Shown: in pieces, positions 45,804 through 60,597 of the stretch | Position numbering within the stretch: position 1 is the first letter of the stretch | How the letters are laid out: every line of letters begins with the position of its first letter | DNA from: Leptospira ainlahdjerensis | GTDB lineage: Bacteria; Spirochaetota; Leptospiria; Leptospirales; Leptospiraceae | Assembly: GCF_016919175.1 (NCBI RefSeq) | Contig: NZ_JAFFPU010000031.1 | Location: forward strand, 1 to 64,000 | Length of the DNA: 64,000 bases | Reading direction: 5' to 3' | The notes under the pieces: generated by a model | What the model saw: the letters and a program-made list of their open reading frames with translations, nothing else | The model's database searches: none | Told to the model about the DNA's origin: nothing | Translations under genes and position numbers: made by a program

Positions 45804-46157
45804 ATGAATATGAAAATCTATTCCGGTGCGTTCACTTCCCCCAAGGTAGAACAACCTCCTTTGTTCGTTACTAAAAACGGGCTCAAGAAAAAAATCTCCG
45901 TTCAAGAGCCACAAAAGCTTTTGGAAAAATCCATCGCCTACAGCGTAGAAAAAAACGTACTTTTAATTTCCTATACGCTTCTCCTAGATCATACCGGAGA
46001 TACTCGTCTCGCAGAAAATAGCTATCTACAATTTTCGGAGAGGTTTAGAGAAACATTCACACAAGACTCCTGGTTTTTTCTCTCGAACCGAATCGAAACC
46101 TTTCTCAAAGAATTCGAACAATCCAAATTGGATTTTCAGTATGAATCGGAATTCTGA
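45804..46157 (+). CDS. Small conserved hypothetical protein
   Basis: A 117-residue soluble protein with no recognised domain. It starts at ATG 45804 (MNMKIYSGAFTSPKVEQPP) after GGGGGTG, and a second ATG two codons on is possible. The second half is helical with SYLQFSERFRETFTQDSWFF and IETFLKEFEQSKLDF. It follows the strong hairpin at 45725, so its expression may be controlled at the RNA level (inference). Confidence 0.65.
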   Translation: MNMKIYSGAFTSPKVEQPPLFVTKNGLKKKISVQEPQKLLEKSIAYSVEKNVLLISYTLLLDHTGDTRLAENSYLQFSERFRETFTQDSWFFLSNRIETFLKEFEQSKLDFQYESEF

Positions 46158-46276
46158 ATAAAATTCTGATTGAGTTAAACCGAGCTCAAATTACCCTGAA
46201 AAGTACTTAGATTCCGGTATTTTTCTGAACCCCGATTCCTGCCAGAATTTTGAATTTATCCTATTTGGAGCTATCC

Positions 46277-46747
<471 letters not shown>

Positions 46748-46768
46748 GAGATCATTCTCCGCCATTTC

Positions 46769-48772
46769 ATGTCCTGGAAGGAAGACTTAAATTCAGCTCA
46801 ATTGGAAGCTGTCCTCACCCAGGACGGACCGGTGCTCGTTCTCGCGGGGGCCGGAACCGGCAAAACAAAAACGATCATAAGCCGACTTGCACAGTTGGTT
46901 TCTTCGGGAACTCCCGCTTCTTCCATCCTACTTCTTACGTTTACGCGCAAAGCATCGAGAGAAATGATTCTCAGAGCTTCTTCCTTAGGAGACGCACGTT
47001 GCAGTGAAGTCCAAGGAGGAACGTTTCATTCTTTTTGCAGTTCGGTATTGAGAAGATTTGCTCCCGTTCTCGGCATTTCCGCCGATTTTACGATCTTGGA
47101 TGAATCGGATTCCTTGGATGTGTTCCAATTTCTGAGAAACGAAAGAGACTTTGGAAAAACAAAAACCCGCTTTCCCTCCAACGAAACCCTTTTTGGAATC
47201 CACAGTGAAATTCAAAATACGGGAAGAATTCTCGCTGATATATTAGAAAAGGATTACCCTTCCTTCTTACAAAGATCCAAGGACATCATACAAATCTTCG
47301 AAGATTATAAAGTTTATAAAAGGGAAAGAGCACTTTTGGATTACGACGATCTGCTGTTTTTTACTCGCGATCTGCTCGCCAATCATTCGGGGGTGCGTTC
47401 GGCTCTTTCGCAAAAGTATCGTTATGTTATGATCGACGAATTCCAGGATACGAATAAGATTCAAGCTCATATTGCCTGTCTTCTCGCTGCGGAACACGGA
47501 AATCTTATGGTAGTCGGGGACGACGCTCAGTGTATTTATACGTTCCGAGGAGCGACCGTTCGTGGAATCCTAGACTTCCCCAAAATTTTTGAAAATACAA
47601 AGACCGTCTTTTTAGAAAAAAATTACAGAAGTACTCCGGCAATTCTCAATCTTGCGAACTCCGTGCTTCAAAACTTCACCGAAAAATACGATAAATTCTT
47701 ATTTACCGACAACGAAAACGGACCACAACCTTCCGTACTTCAATTTACGGACGAACTCGAAGAAGCGGAAGGAATCTCTGAAATTCTTCTGCAAAAAAAA
47801 GAGGAAGGAATTCCATTCCATAAGATGGGCGTTCTTTTTCGAGCTGGATGGAATTCGAATCAACTCGAACTCGTATTAGCAAAACGAAATATACCGTTTA
47901 CGAAATTCGGCGGAAGAAAATTTATCGAAACCGCTCATATCAAAGATCTACTTTCCTTTTTAAAACTTCTGATCAATCCTCTCGACTCGGTCTCTTGGCT
48001 TCGGGTTTTGAAATTGATTCCGGGAATTGGAAATGCAAAGTCGAACGAGATTTTGGAGAAAATTCGCAAGGCTTCCGGAAAAATGGAAACGTTGAATGAG
48101 GAAACAAATCCGAATTTTCAAAAATTTCTTTCCCCGCTTTTCCACCTTTATCAAAAGCACACGGAATCAAAATCGGAAGTCAAAACGATCACTTCGGATT
48201 TTATCGATTACTACAGAGTTCTTTTGGAAAAAAATTATGACGATTCGAAACGAAGATCGGAGGATCTGGATTCCGTGCTCGGCTTTTCTTTAAAATATTC
48301 CTCTTTATCTGATTTCCTTTCGGATCTGACTATGGATCACGCGGCATTGAGTTTGGAAAAGATCAATCCCGATAACGCGGAAACAGATCTTTTAAATCTT
48401 TCCACCGTTCATTCGGCAAAGGGATTGGAATTTGATCTCGTATTTGTTCTAAACGCAACCGAAGGTTCTTTCCCTTCCAGTCGAAATACGGATGTCGAAG
48501 AAGAAAGAAGACTTTTTTATGTAGCGATCACACGCGCGAGAAAGGAACTTTATCTCACAAGACCTTCCCTAGCCCAGTCCAGATCCGGACCTTACTATAC
48601 AAAGTTGTCTCGTTTTTTAACCGAAATTCCTTCTCCGGAAAAAGTCTTCGAGCTCAGACTTGTCTCCGCAAAACCGGTTCCCAAAACGGAACCTGGTGCG
48701 AGCGCCGGCTCCGCCGGCGGAACGAATTCTTCCGAGTCTTTCTCCAGGATTCAGAACTATTTCGGAAGTTAG
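46769..48772 (+). CDS. UvrD/Rep/PcrA-type ATP-dependent DNA helicase
   Basis: A 667-residue superfamily 1A 3'-5' helicase for repair or replication restart. Motif Q and Walker A read LNSAQLEAVLTQDGPVLVLA and GAGTGKTKT; motif Ia TFTRKASREM; Walker B MIDEFQDTNKIQ; motif III VVGDDAQCIYTFRGA; motif IV LEKNYRST; motif V STVHSAKGLEFDLVFVLN; motif VI LFYVAITRARKELYL. Slightly shorter than E. coli UvrD (720), and I cannot say whether it is UvrD, Rep or PcrA. It follows slyD by 21 bases and precedes an SprT-like gene by 3 bases, so these probably form one transcript. Confidence 0.93.
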   Translation: MSWKEDLNSAQLEAVLTQDGPVLVLAGAGTGKTKTIISRLAQLVSSGTPASSILLLTFTRKASREMILRASSLGDARCSEVQGGTFHSFCSSVLRRFAPVLGISADFTILDESDSLDVFQFLRNERDFGKTKTRFPSNETLFGIHSEIQNTGRILADILEKDYPSFLQRSKDIIQIFEDYKVYKRERALLDYDDLLFFTRDLLANHSGVRSALSQKYRYVMIDEFQDTNKIQAHIACLLAAEHGNLMVVGDDAQCIYTFRGATVRGILDFPKIFENTKTVFLEKNYRSTPAILNLANSVLQNFTEKYDKFLFTDNENGPQPSVLQFTDELEEAEGISEILLQKKEEGIPFHKMGVLFRAGWNSNQLELVLAKRNIPFTKFGGRKFIETAHIKDLLSFLKLLINPLDSVSWLRVLKLIPGIGNAKSNEILEKIRKASGKMETLNEETNPNFQKFLSPLFHLYQKHTESKSEVKTITSDFIDYYRVLLEKNYDDSKRRSEDLDSVLGFSLKYSSLSDFLSDLTMDHAALSLEKINPDNAETDLLNLSTVHSAKGLEFDLVFVLNATEGSFPSSRNTDVEEERRLFYVAITRARKELYLTRPSLAQSRSGPYYTKLSRFLTEIPSPEKVFELRLVSAKPVPKTEPGASAGSAGGTNSSESFSRIQNYFGS

Positions 48773-48775
48773 TCG

Positions 48776-49516
48776 ATGATTTTAGCCTACGAAAAACAGA
48801 AATCAAAAACAACTTCGGACAAAATTCAATCTTTTCTGGAAGACAAAGTATTCGAGTTTCTGAATGTACGAGGTGGTAGAATTCTTCTAGGGAAAACGGT
48901 TCGTTATAAATTTTATCCCTATACAAACTTGGGAAGTGCGATCCGGATTTCCTCCGGCGTTTTGGAATTTAAAATTCATTCTTCTTATCGGGAATCGGAT
49001 TCTCTGGAAGCGGTCGTAGAGCTGCTTCTTTGCAAACTCCTCAAACTTCCGATTCCGAAAGCTATTTCGGAGCGCGTCCAAAAATTTTACGAACTTCATT
49101 CCAAACTAAAATCGGTAACAAACAAACGAAAAAAAAGAATCGAATCCTCCGAGTCTAAAAATGCGGTTCTTAAGGAGATTCTTTCGAGAATCAACGAAAA
49201 ATTTCTCGGAATCGATCTTTCGGATATAGAAATTTATTGGGGAAAAGGAAGTTCAAAAACGAGGCTGGGTCATTTTGACCCCGCGCACAGAATGATCGTC
49301 ATCAATCCGATCCTCGGAAGACAGGTCGTTCCTATCTTCGTATTGGAATACATCGTCTTTCACGAACTTCTTCATGTTCACATCCCGGCAACGAGGAAGA
49401 ACGGTAAAAACGTGATCCATGGAAGGGAATTTCGCGCATTAGAAAGGAAATATCCGGACTACCTTAGGGCCAACCGTTGGTTAAAATCCAAATACCATCA
49501 GTCCATAAATCTCTAA
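48776..49516 (+). CDS. SprT-like zinc metallopeptidase-domain protein
   Basis: A 246-residue protein whose C-terminal half (about 150-246) is an SprT-like or YgjP/WSS1-type zinc peptidase: FVLEYIVFHELLHVHIPA with His196, Glu197 and His200 (HExxH), and IHGREFRALERKYPDYLRAN supplying the third ligand. The N-terminal half (about 1-140) is basic and helical, without a known domain. In eukaryotes SprT/Spartan proteases remove DNA-protein crosslinks; bacterial roles are unclear. Lying 3 bases after a repair helicase makes a DNA-repair role attractive, but this is inference. Confidence 0.75.
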   Translation: MILAYEKQKSKTTSDKIQSFLEDKVFEFLNVRGGRILLGKTVRYKFYPYTNLGSAIRISSGVLEFKIHSSYRESDSLEAVVELLLCKLLKLPIPKAISERVQKFYELHSKLKSVTNKRKKRIESSESKNAVLKEILSRINEKFLGIDLSDIEIYWGKGSSKTRLGHFDPAHRMIVINPILGRQVVPIFVLEYIVFHELLHVHIPATRKNGKNVIHGREFRALERKYPDYLRANRWLKSKYHQSINL

Positions 49517-49594
49517 TTTTTGAAAATTGAATGTTTACAAGCTTAGAATCCGGTGTAAAATTTGGCTCTTAACTTAGGTTGATGGGAGAAAGAA

Positions 49595-49792
49595 ATGCAT
49601 CCAAAAGTATTTGAAACGCTTTATGTTCGTAAGAATTATATCGATGAAGAGTTGCGAAGCCATTTGAAAGAGATGCAAGGCCTAAACTACCGCTCCTTAA
49701 ATGAATACGATCGCGGTGTTTACGACGGTTATGTGCAGGCGATCACGGAAATTCTTAAAAAGATAGAAAAGAAATTTTTGCAGGCAGGTTGA
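49595..49792 (+). CDS. Small hypothetical protein
   Basis: A 65-residue protein, MHPKVFETLYVRKNYIDEEL, with helical content, a central YDRGVYDGYVQAITEILKKI and no membrane segment. GGGAGAAAGAA precedes the ATG. It is followed 2 bases later by the panE-like TTG, suggesting co-transcription. No family recognised. Confidence 0.65.
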   Translation: MHPKVFETLYVRKNYIDEELRSHLKEMQGLNYRSLNEYDRGVYDGYVQAITEILKKIEKKFLQAG

Positions 49793-49793
49793 T

Positions 49794-50705
49794 TTGTTTC
49801 GAATTTTAGTTTTAGGGTCGGGAGCCATCGCAGGGCTGTACGCCGGCAAACTCAAACAAGCGGGTTGTTGTGTCGATTTTTGGGTTCGAAAAAACGCGTT
49901 CGAACTCGAAGAAAGAGGTTTTCAGATTCAGAGTCATTGGGGTGACTTCGAATACCAGCCGAACCTGGTCTTTGAGGAAGTTCCCAAAAATTTAGAAGAT
50001 TACGATCTCATTCTCAACTGCCTCAAATGTTTACCTGAAATTCGTTTGGAGACAATTTTAGGAATCCGGATTCCAGAAAACATTCCGATCTTACTTTTAC
50101 AGAATGGAATCGGAATCGAAGAACCGATCACCCAGCTCTATCCGAAGAATGAAATTTTGAGCGGGCTTGCATTTGTATGCGCAAACCGCTTAGACGGCGG
50201 TAAAATTCACCATTTGGACTATGGAGATCTCACAATTGGCTCTTGGAATCGCAATCCTTCTTCTTCACTCATGAATCAGCTCGTAAAACTTTTTGAAACA
50301 GGAGGAGTTCCCACACAAGGGACGGACACGATCCGTCAAGCACGGTGGAAAAAACTTCTTTGGAACGCACCCTTCAATCCGATCAGCGTCCTCTCGGGAG
50401 GAAAGAACACTTCACAGATTCTTTCCGAACCGACCGGTCGTTCTCTCGTAATCGAGGTCATGCGCGAAGTTCAAAAACTCTCCGAGTTGGATGGAGCCTC
50501 GGTTCCCTTGGAACAAATCGAAACTTTTATCGAAATGACGGAATCGATGAAACCATACAAAACGAGTATGTTATTGGATTTTGAAGCGGGAAGACCGATG
50601 GAGATCGACGCTATCCTTGGAAACGCTCTGAAAATCGGAGAAAAGTTTCGGTTCAAAACTCCGCATATTTCAACCCTCTACGCGCTTCTAAAACTCAAAA
50701 GTCAT

Positions 50706-50714
<9 letters not shown>
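49794..50714 (+). CDS. panE: 2-dehydropantoate 2-reductase (ketopantoate reductase)
   Basis: A 306-residue NADPH-dependent reductase that makes pantoate for coenzyme A, in the cytoplasm. The NADP motif is LVLGSGAIAGLYAGKLKQAG. DYDLILNCLKCLPEI and LLQNGIGIEEPI follow, and the C-terminal helical domain includes RWKKLLWNAPFNPISVLSGG with the catalytic Lys. The start is TTG 49794, directly after the previous stop. The family also includes other ketoacid reductases, so pantothenate synthesis is likely but not proved. Convergent with the VWA gene; the two ends overlap by 9 bases. Confidence 0.85.
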
Positions 50715-51902
<1,188 letters not shown>

Positions 51903-51904
51903 TC

Positions 51905-52702
<798 letters not shown>

Positions 52703-52762
52703 AAGAAGTCTTGGATTGATTCTAACGCCGAGGTCCGGTTCGGCAAGAGAAAAACCGCTCCT

Positions 52763-54844
<2,082 letters not shown>

Positions 54845-54850
54845 TCTTAC

Positions 54851-57800
54851 CTAGTCCTTGTTGACGGTTTGATCCGCGTTCGGAACTTCTGCGAACTGAT
54901 CCGGAAGATACATGGCCTCGACACGCGTCGAAGGAAGTATAAATTTCCCGGTTTGGTTGATGCGATAGACGTATTCCAAAGTCACACTTCCTGCCGGTAA
55001 ATATTCAAAGTAAGCGGTATAACCTTCCCACTTTCTTTCCACAAACGTAGGGGACGACCACCAATCTCCGTCGGTTGCGATTTCACTTCCCGATTTGGAA
55101 TCATTTCCCAAACCGGAACCTAAGATACTCGCACCCGCAGGAATCGGATCCTTAATCGCGACCCAAGAAAGGGTCGATTCCGTATGAATTTTCAGACGAA
55201 CTCTGACGAGGTCCCCTTCTTTGAAGTTGGATTTTTTACTTCCGGATTCATCCAAAATTTCCTTATCCAGTCGCATTCCACTTTCCAGTTTTTCTTTGAG
55301 AGGAAGAGCCGCCTTTGTATGAATTACAACATACGGTTTTCCGTTTCCGTTTTGTACAAACTCAAGATTCTGAGTCGTCTTTGGCATCGGAAGCGATAGA
55401 GTCGCGGGTTCTTTTTTATTCTTCCATTCCAATGTGTTCGATTGATTTTCCAAGGAGACGGTTGTCGTTCCGTCCACCGAATCTCTTTCGAACTGTTTAG
55501 AAAAAGTCTGAAACGCAAGAACGCCTAACGCGTTCGCCGTGGTGATATCCCAACTTCCTTTTTTTTGTCTCGTGATCGCACCTCGAATCATTCGAGGAAG
55601 ATCTTCTTTCCATGAAGGATCTTTGACGACGGAAAGAATCGTTCTCATCACTGTGGAATCGTTCGAAGACAAAAGCCACCAAAGACCGGACTCATCCACG
55701 AAGTTATAAGAGGTTCCTTGGATCCGAAATCTGGACTTCAAAAGAACGTCGATCGCAGGAATTTGATTCTTAAACGAATTGGAACGGGAATAGATATTTC
55801 TCAGGCTGATCAAAATATCGGAAGGAAGAATTTTCGGATCAGTTTGTATGGCACGAATACTTTCATCGCTCGGACCTACGAAACGCGAAATTGCATCGAG
55901 GACGATGATTTTTTTAAGTCTTGTATCCGTGTTGGAAACATAGCTGCTTCTAAAAATCAAATCCTTGCTGTAACGATTCAGAGCCTCGATCAAAGTTTCC
56001 CTCGTCGCGTCCGGAATTTTATATCCGGATTCCGAAGAAAGAATCAAAAGATAAGCCGTCAAAATTTCGCTTCCATATAAGGACGAAGGAAAAAACTTGA
56101 GGAGCCCATCTCCGTCCATATAGGAACTGAGTTGATCCATGATCTGATCCCAATCTTTCTGAGATCCGGCTGCGATGGACTTGGAAAGTTTTTGTTCGAG
56201 ACAAGAATACGGATAACGACTCATCGCTTCCCTCGCGGAAAAAATCGCTCCTCCCGTAAGCGAAGCCTTTAGGCTAATCTCCAACTCTCCACTTCCCGCT
56301 ATGGCTTCCTGATTTTCTTGAATCGGAACGCTTAACTTTCCTGTTTCCACTTGGACAAATGTGGATTGTAAAACTCGAACCGGTACAGACTCGCCGACCC
56401 TCTGACGAAAACGAACCGTATCGGTAAAACTTCCTCCGTTTTCTTTTGTGAGAAACTCGTAGACGATTTCATTCTTCTTTGTAGGAATTCCAAGCTCCCA
56501 TTGAACCACGGTGGATTCTCCCGCAGGCAGTTTGAGATTTTTTGTTTCCAATCCGAGATCCGGAGAAGTTTTCGGTGTGATCGATAAATCCATCGTACGA
56601 TCCGTTGTGTTCTTGATCGTAAGCCCGCTCTGAACACGATCCTTCTCTCTGGCAAACGGCGCGATAGACGGATATACAAGAAGATCTCTCGTCGTCTGGA
56701 TCTGAGTCGAAGCAGAACCGAACTTATCTTTTCCGGAATGAACAATGGCTACGATCTTAAACGAAGTCAAAGAGTCGTTTAGCGGAACTTCGACTTCCAA
56801 TTTTCCATTCTCGTCGGGTTTGAGATCGGCCTTCCAATAAAGAAGCGTATCAAAAAGTTCTCTTGTAGTAGCTCCACCGCCTCCACCTCCCGGAGGAAGA
56901 CTTTTTAAACCGAAATGCCTTCTTCCGATTACCTGTAGCTGTGCCGTGGAAGTTTCCACCGAGTTTCCTCTTTCCTTCATCATCGCTCGTAGCAAATCCC
57001 AAGTATCGTTCGACTTCAGTTCCAACAAACCTTGGTCAACGGCGGCTAACATGATTCTTGAATCTTTTTTGACTTGGGCAGAAGGATGTTCGATCTGAAT
57101 TTTGACCTTAGCCTTTTGTCTGGTTCCGTAAACCGTTTTGTCGGTTTCCACTCGAACCGGAACCTCGAAGGGTTTCCATCCGACTCGGATCTGGGCGAGC
57201 CCGAGACGAAAGGACGGTCTTGCTAAATCGACAAGGGCGGTCTCCTTTGGATTGTCCACTCTTCCGCGAATCGCAAGCACCGATACAAACACGTTAGGCG
57301 CGTAAGAATTCTCCACCGGAATTTCGAGAACGGGCTCTTTACCGCTTAAAACTTTCGTAAAAGAAGTCAGAATCCCTTCTCTTTCCACCGTAACCAAAGC
57401 CGTCGCCTCCCGGAAAGGCATACGGACTTGGAACCTTGCCTTTTCTCCGGCTTGGTATTCTTTCTTTTCCGGAAGAAGATCCATTCGATCGTGATCGCTC
57501 GCGGCAAACCAAAGGTCTTCCTTTCCCGTTATCCAAACCGAAGAATTTGCTTTTACATCTTCTCCAGACAAAGAAGCTTCAAAGTAAATTTCTCCCGTTT
57601 CTTTGACCGAGCCGTTACAAAACAAAAATCCTTTTGTATTGGTTTTCCCGGAACAAAACTCTCCGATTTCTTTGATCTCGTATCTGTGATCGTAACTGTA
57701 AAATCCTCCGACGAGTCTCTTACGATTGGAATAGTATTTTTTTGTAAAAGCTTTTACCGTGACCTTCTTTCCTTCGACAGGGATTCCTTTGAGATCAAGA

Positions 57801-60523
57801 ACCGCAACTTTAAACTTCACCGCGTCTTGTACGGCCGCCCAACCTTCGGGAGCGATTCCTATATGAAATTCCGAAGGATAAATCGGAAAGGAACGAAACG
57901 CACTCTGGATCTCGCCGTTCGGATCTCTGTATTCCAACTCTGCTTCGAGTCTTTGTGGTGAATCGGATTCCGGAATCGACTTTACGTTTGTATCAAAGAA
58001 ACCTTTTCCGTCCAAGGTAAGTTGAGTTTTTGTAAAACCGGCGTTTTGTATTTCACCTTCCTCTTCGGATCTCTGCGTCACCCTACCGTTGCTAAACGAA
58101 AATTCGGAATAATTCGAAAAAGAAACTCCTCCTCCCGGAAGGACGCGGGTTCTTAGAAGGACAGGGATTTTACCGGCTCCACCGCCCGAAAGATAACGTA
58201 TGTTTCCGGTGATACCGATTTTGGAAGGAGCGATATTGGAGCCGCTCGTCTGAAAATCCGCTTTCATCAAAGGAATTCTGAATTCTTCAACTCGAAATTC
58301 TCCGATGGAAACTTGACCTTCGTGATTTTTTCCGCTGAATTCATTTAACAAAACTCGATAGACTCCAAGATTTGCTTCTTTAGGAATTTTAAACTGAATC
58401 GCGCTCGTTCCTTCCGGATTCCATTTTAAAGAAATGGAATATTCCTTTTCGGTTCCGGAATGGATGATTTTTACGGAGTTCGGATATTCGCTCGCGCCCG
58501 GGATTTCAAAACCGTTGGATCTTTTAGCCCTCGAAACGATCTTCATCGAGACCGTTTCGCCGGCGCGAAAAAGAGTTCGATCCATCACGGGGTGAAAGAG
58601 AACGTTACTCGCTCCATAATCCCCCGGAAGATTGAATCTCCAGTTCTCGATTCCGTTTTGCCAGCGTGAATGACTGAACGTAAAGTCGTCTTCGGAGGCG
58701 GCGGTCAAAAAAAGACCATTTTCATAAGCCTTCCAAGAACAATAAGGAACCGAACTTTTTGTGGGAAGCCCTTTGATGATCAACGTTCCGGAAGGACCCG
58801 TTTTTCCGGTATAAACCTTTTCATTCTTACAATTGAAAATTTGGACGTCGGCGTTCGGAACCGGCTTAGCGTCGTTGAGTCTTGTCACCCAAACGAGAGA
58901 GGATTCTCTTCCCCATTTAAAATGAATCGAAAGATTGGTGACGAGCGCACCCGTACGGACGTAAAACGGTTGATTCTTTCCTAATAAAGAATTTCCTAAT
59001 ACGTCCGATTTCATTTCCACGACGTGAAAGCCGGGAGATTTGAGAGGAATTCCAACCACTTCAAAACGTCGGACTCCCTGTTTGGATTGAAGTTTGATTT
59101 CGTTGGTTCCCGGAGGGAGTTGATTTCGACTCGGATCGAAAATGGAATCCTTATGATCCAATGATTCTAATATTTTTAAATATTGAACGATTTCCGAAAT
59201 TTGTCCAACACCGAGAATGACTTCCTTACCCGTAAACTGTTTCGGTGGAGTTTGATTTTTTTCTTCCTTTCCGGTAGCCCAGTTGAGAATTTCTTTTCCC
59301 TTTTCTTTCAACTTATCAAACTGCTGTTGAACAATTTCTTTTGTGTCCGGACTTGTCTTTACTTGATAAAGCCGAACCGGATTCTCCGCTTCCAGATTTC
59401 GAATCGTGACAGGAAGGACTGCTTCTGGATAACGTTCCAAAATTCCAAATCTCGCGGCAAATTTCAAAAGAGGCGGATAATCATCCGTGGAAACCGTAAG
59501 AGGAAAAGAGGATTGATTGGCGAGACTTCTTCCCGCGTCGTCTTTGATTCCGGATGGAAGAAGAATCTGAAACTTCGCTTTGGGAGAAAGCGGAGTCGGA
59601 AAACTCACTCCATAGTCGTAGTTTCCTTCCTCGGAAGAAACCTTTGCAGGAATCAACTTTCCGTCCGATGTTTGCAGTTGAATCTTTCGCAAGAGTTCCA
59701 CGGAAACGGGTGCGCTAAAATTTACGGTCAGAGGTAAAGAAGGAATACATGCGGCCTTTGCGTTGACACGATCGCAGCTGAACTCCGCAAGGAATGCTTT
59801 ACGAACCGTGAAACCCACTTTTCTCGTGGAAGTTCTCGCGACACCCGATTTGGATTTGAGTCCTTGTTCTAAAACCAACTGGATATTTTTTCCGCTGGGA
59901 AACTTTTGATCTGCTTTGATAAGAACCGTTCTTTCTTCTTTGCCTTCTCTGTAGTTGGCTTTGAGAAGTTCTTTCTCCAAGGATCCGGTGATTCGACTAA
60001 ATCCGATCTTGTCTCGAATTCCTTCTGTGACAAAATAGAGATGATCGCTCGCAGAAGAAAGATCCATTTCGGAATCCAGATCCAGAATAAAAATCTGATC
60101 CTCGTCTATGATCCCGCCTTCGTACGGAGAGGAGGAATCGAGTTCAGGTCCTCCTGTGTGAAATGAAAATTTTTCTCCATCCGTGAGATAAGTTCCCGAA
60201 ACCGATTTTACTTTTTTGGTTTCAAAACTGCATTCCACTCCACCAGGAAGTGGAGATGGAAATTCCAAAACCCAATTCTTATCATCCACCCAACGTTCGA
60301 TTCCTTTCACCGGACAACGGATTTCAAAAGGATACAAAGAAAATTTCGGATTTCCAAGAGGAATCATCGATTCCGAAAATCGGGCTCTTACTTGAGAAGG
60401 TTTTTTGACTTCGCCGGTCGGGTTGAATTCGATTCGAACCTGAGCGCTCAGACTTGTGGCAAATAAAAAGAGAATAAGGAAATAATTTTTAGATACGAAT
60501 TTAGGAACTGCAAAAGAACTCAA
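54851..60523 (-). CDS. Bacterial alpha-2-macroglobulin
   Basis: A 1890-residue periplasmic protease trap. A signal peptide (FLILFLFATSLSA) lacks a lipobox, so unlike E. coli YfhM it may not be lipidated. Multiple macroglobulin beta domains with a long bait region occupy the N-terminal two thirds. The MG7 segment has VDQGLLELKSNDTWDLLRAM, and the thioester site is YSCLEQKLSKSIAAG with Cys1441. A receptor-like C-terminal domain follows (RVRLKIHTESTLSWVAIKDP; GYTAYFEYLPAGSVTLEYVY). Bacterial A2M covalently traps attacking proteases to protect the cell wall, with PBP1C as repair partner. Encoded 6 bases before pbpC. Longer than the 1653-residue E. coli protein. Confidence 0.92.
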   Translation of the reverse strand: MSSFAVPKFVSKNYFLILFLFATSLSAQVRIEFNPTGEVKKPSQVRARFSESMIPLGNPKFSLYPFEIRCPVKGIERWVDDKNWVLEFPSPLPGGVECSFETKKVKSVSGTYLTDGEKFSFHTGGPELDSSSPYEGGIIDEDQIFILDLDSEMDLSSASDHLYFVTEGIRDKIGFSRITGSLEKELLKANYREGKEERTVLIKADQKFPSGKNIQLVLEQGLKSKSGVARTSTRKVGFTVRKAFLAEFSCDRVNAKAACIPSLPLTVNFSAPVSVELLRKIQLQTSDGKLIPAKVSSEEGNYDYGVSFPTPLSPKAKFQILLPSGIKDDAGRSLANQSSFPLTVSTDDYPPLLKFAARFGILERYPEAVLPVTIRNLEAENPVRLYQVKTSPDTKEIVQQQFDKLKEKGKEILNWATGKEEKNQTPPKQFTGKEVILGVGQISEIVQYLKILESLDHKDSIFDPSRNQLPPGTNEIKLQSKQGVRRFEVVGIPLKSPGFHVVEMKSDVLGNSLLGKNQPFYVRTGALVTNLSIHFKWGRESSLVWVTRLNDAKPVPNADVQIFNCKNEKVYTGKTGPSGTLIIKGLPTKSSVPYCSWKAYENGLFLTAASEDDFTFSHSRWQNGIENWRFNLPGDYGASNVLFHPVMDRTLFRAGETVSMKIVSRAKRSNGFEIPGASEYPNSVKIIHSGTEKEYSISLKWNPEGTSAIQFKIPKEANLGVYRVLLNEFSGKNHEGQVSIGEFRVEEFRIPLMKADFQTSGSNIAPSKIGITGNIRYLSGGGAGKIPVLLRTRVLPGGGVSFSNYSEFSFSNGRVTQRSEEEGEIQNAGFTKTQLTLDGKGFFDTNVKSIPESDSPQRLEAELEYRDPNGEIQSAFRSFPIYPSEFHIGIAPEGWAAVQDAVKFKVAVLDLKGIPVEGKKVTVKAFTKKYYSNRKRLVGGFYSYDHRYEIKEIGEFCSGKTNTKGFLFCNGSVKETGEIYFEASLSGEDVKANSSVWITGKEDLWFAASDHDRMDLLPEKKEYQAGEKARFQVRMPFREATALVTVEREGILTSFTKVLSGKEPVLEIPVENSYAPNVFVSVLAIRGRVDNPKETALVDLARPSFRLGLAQIRVGWKPFEVPVRVETDKTVYGTRQKAKVKIQIEHPSAQVKKDSRIMLAAVDQGLLELKSNDTWDLLRAMMKERGNSVETSTAQLQVIGRRHFGLKSLPPGGGGGGATTRELFDTLLYWKADLKPDENGKLEVEVPLNDSLTSFKIVAIVHSGKDKFGSASTQIQTTRDLLVYPSIAPFAREKDRVQSGLTIKNTTDRTMDLSITPKTSPDLGLETKNLKLPAGESTVVQWELGIPTKKNEIVYEFLTKENGGSFTDTVRFRQRVGESVPVRVLQSTFVQVETGKLSVPIQENQEAIAGSGELEISLKASLTGGAIFSAREAMSRYPYSCLEQKLSKSIAAGSQKDWDQIMDQLSSYMDGDGLLKFFPSSLYGSEILTAYLLILSSESGYKIPDATRETLIEALNRYSKDLIFRSSYVSNTDTRLKKIIVLDAISRFVGPSDESIRAIQTDPKILPSDILISLRNIYSRSNSFKNQIPAIDVLLKSRFRIQGTSYNFVDESGLWWLLSSNDSTVMRTILSVVKDPSWKEDLPRMIRGAITRQKKGSWDITTANALGVLAFQTFSKQFERDSVDGTTTVSLENQSNTLEWKNKKEPATLSLPMPKTTQNLEFVQNGNGKPYVVIHTKAALPLKEKLESGMRLDKEILDESGSKKSNFKEGDLVRVRLKIHTESTLSWVAIKDPIPAGASILGSGLGNDSKSGSEIATDGDWWSSPTFVERKWEGYTAYFEYLPAGSVTLEYVYRINQTGKFILPSTRVEAMYLPDQFAEVPNADQTVNKD

Positions 60524-60597
60524 GGTTTTCTCCCGAATCGATGTTTGTTTCGGAAAGAAAACCTCGACGTGAAAGGATGTGCAAGCGAAAACTCGAA

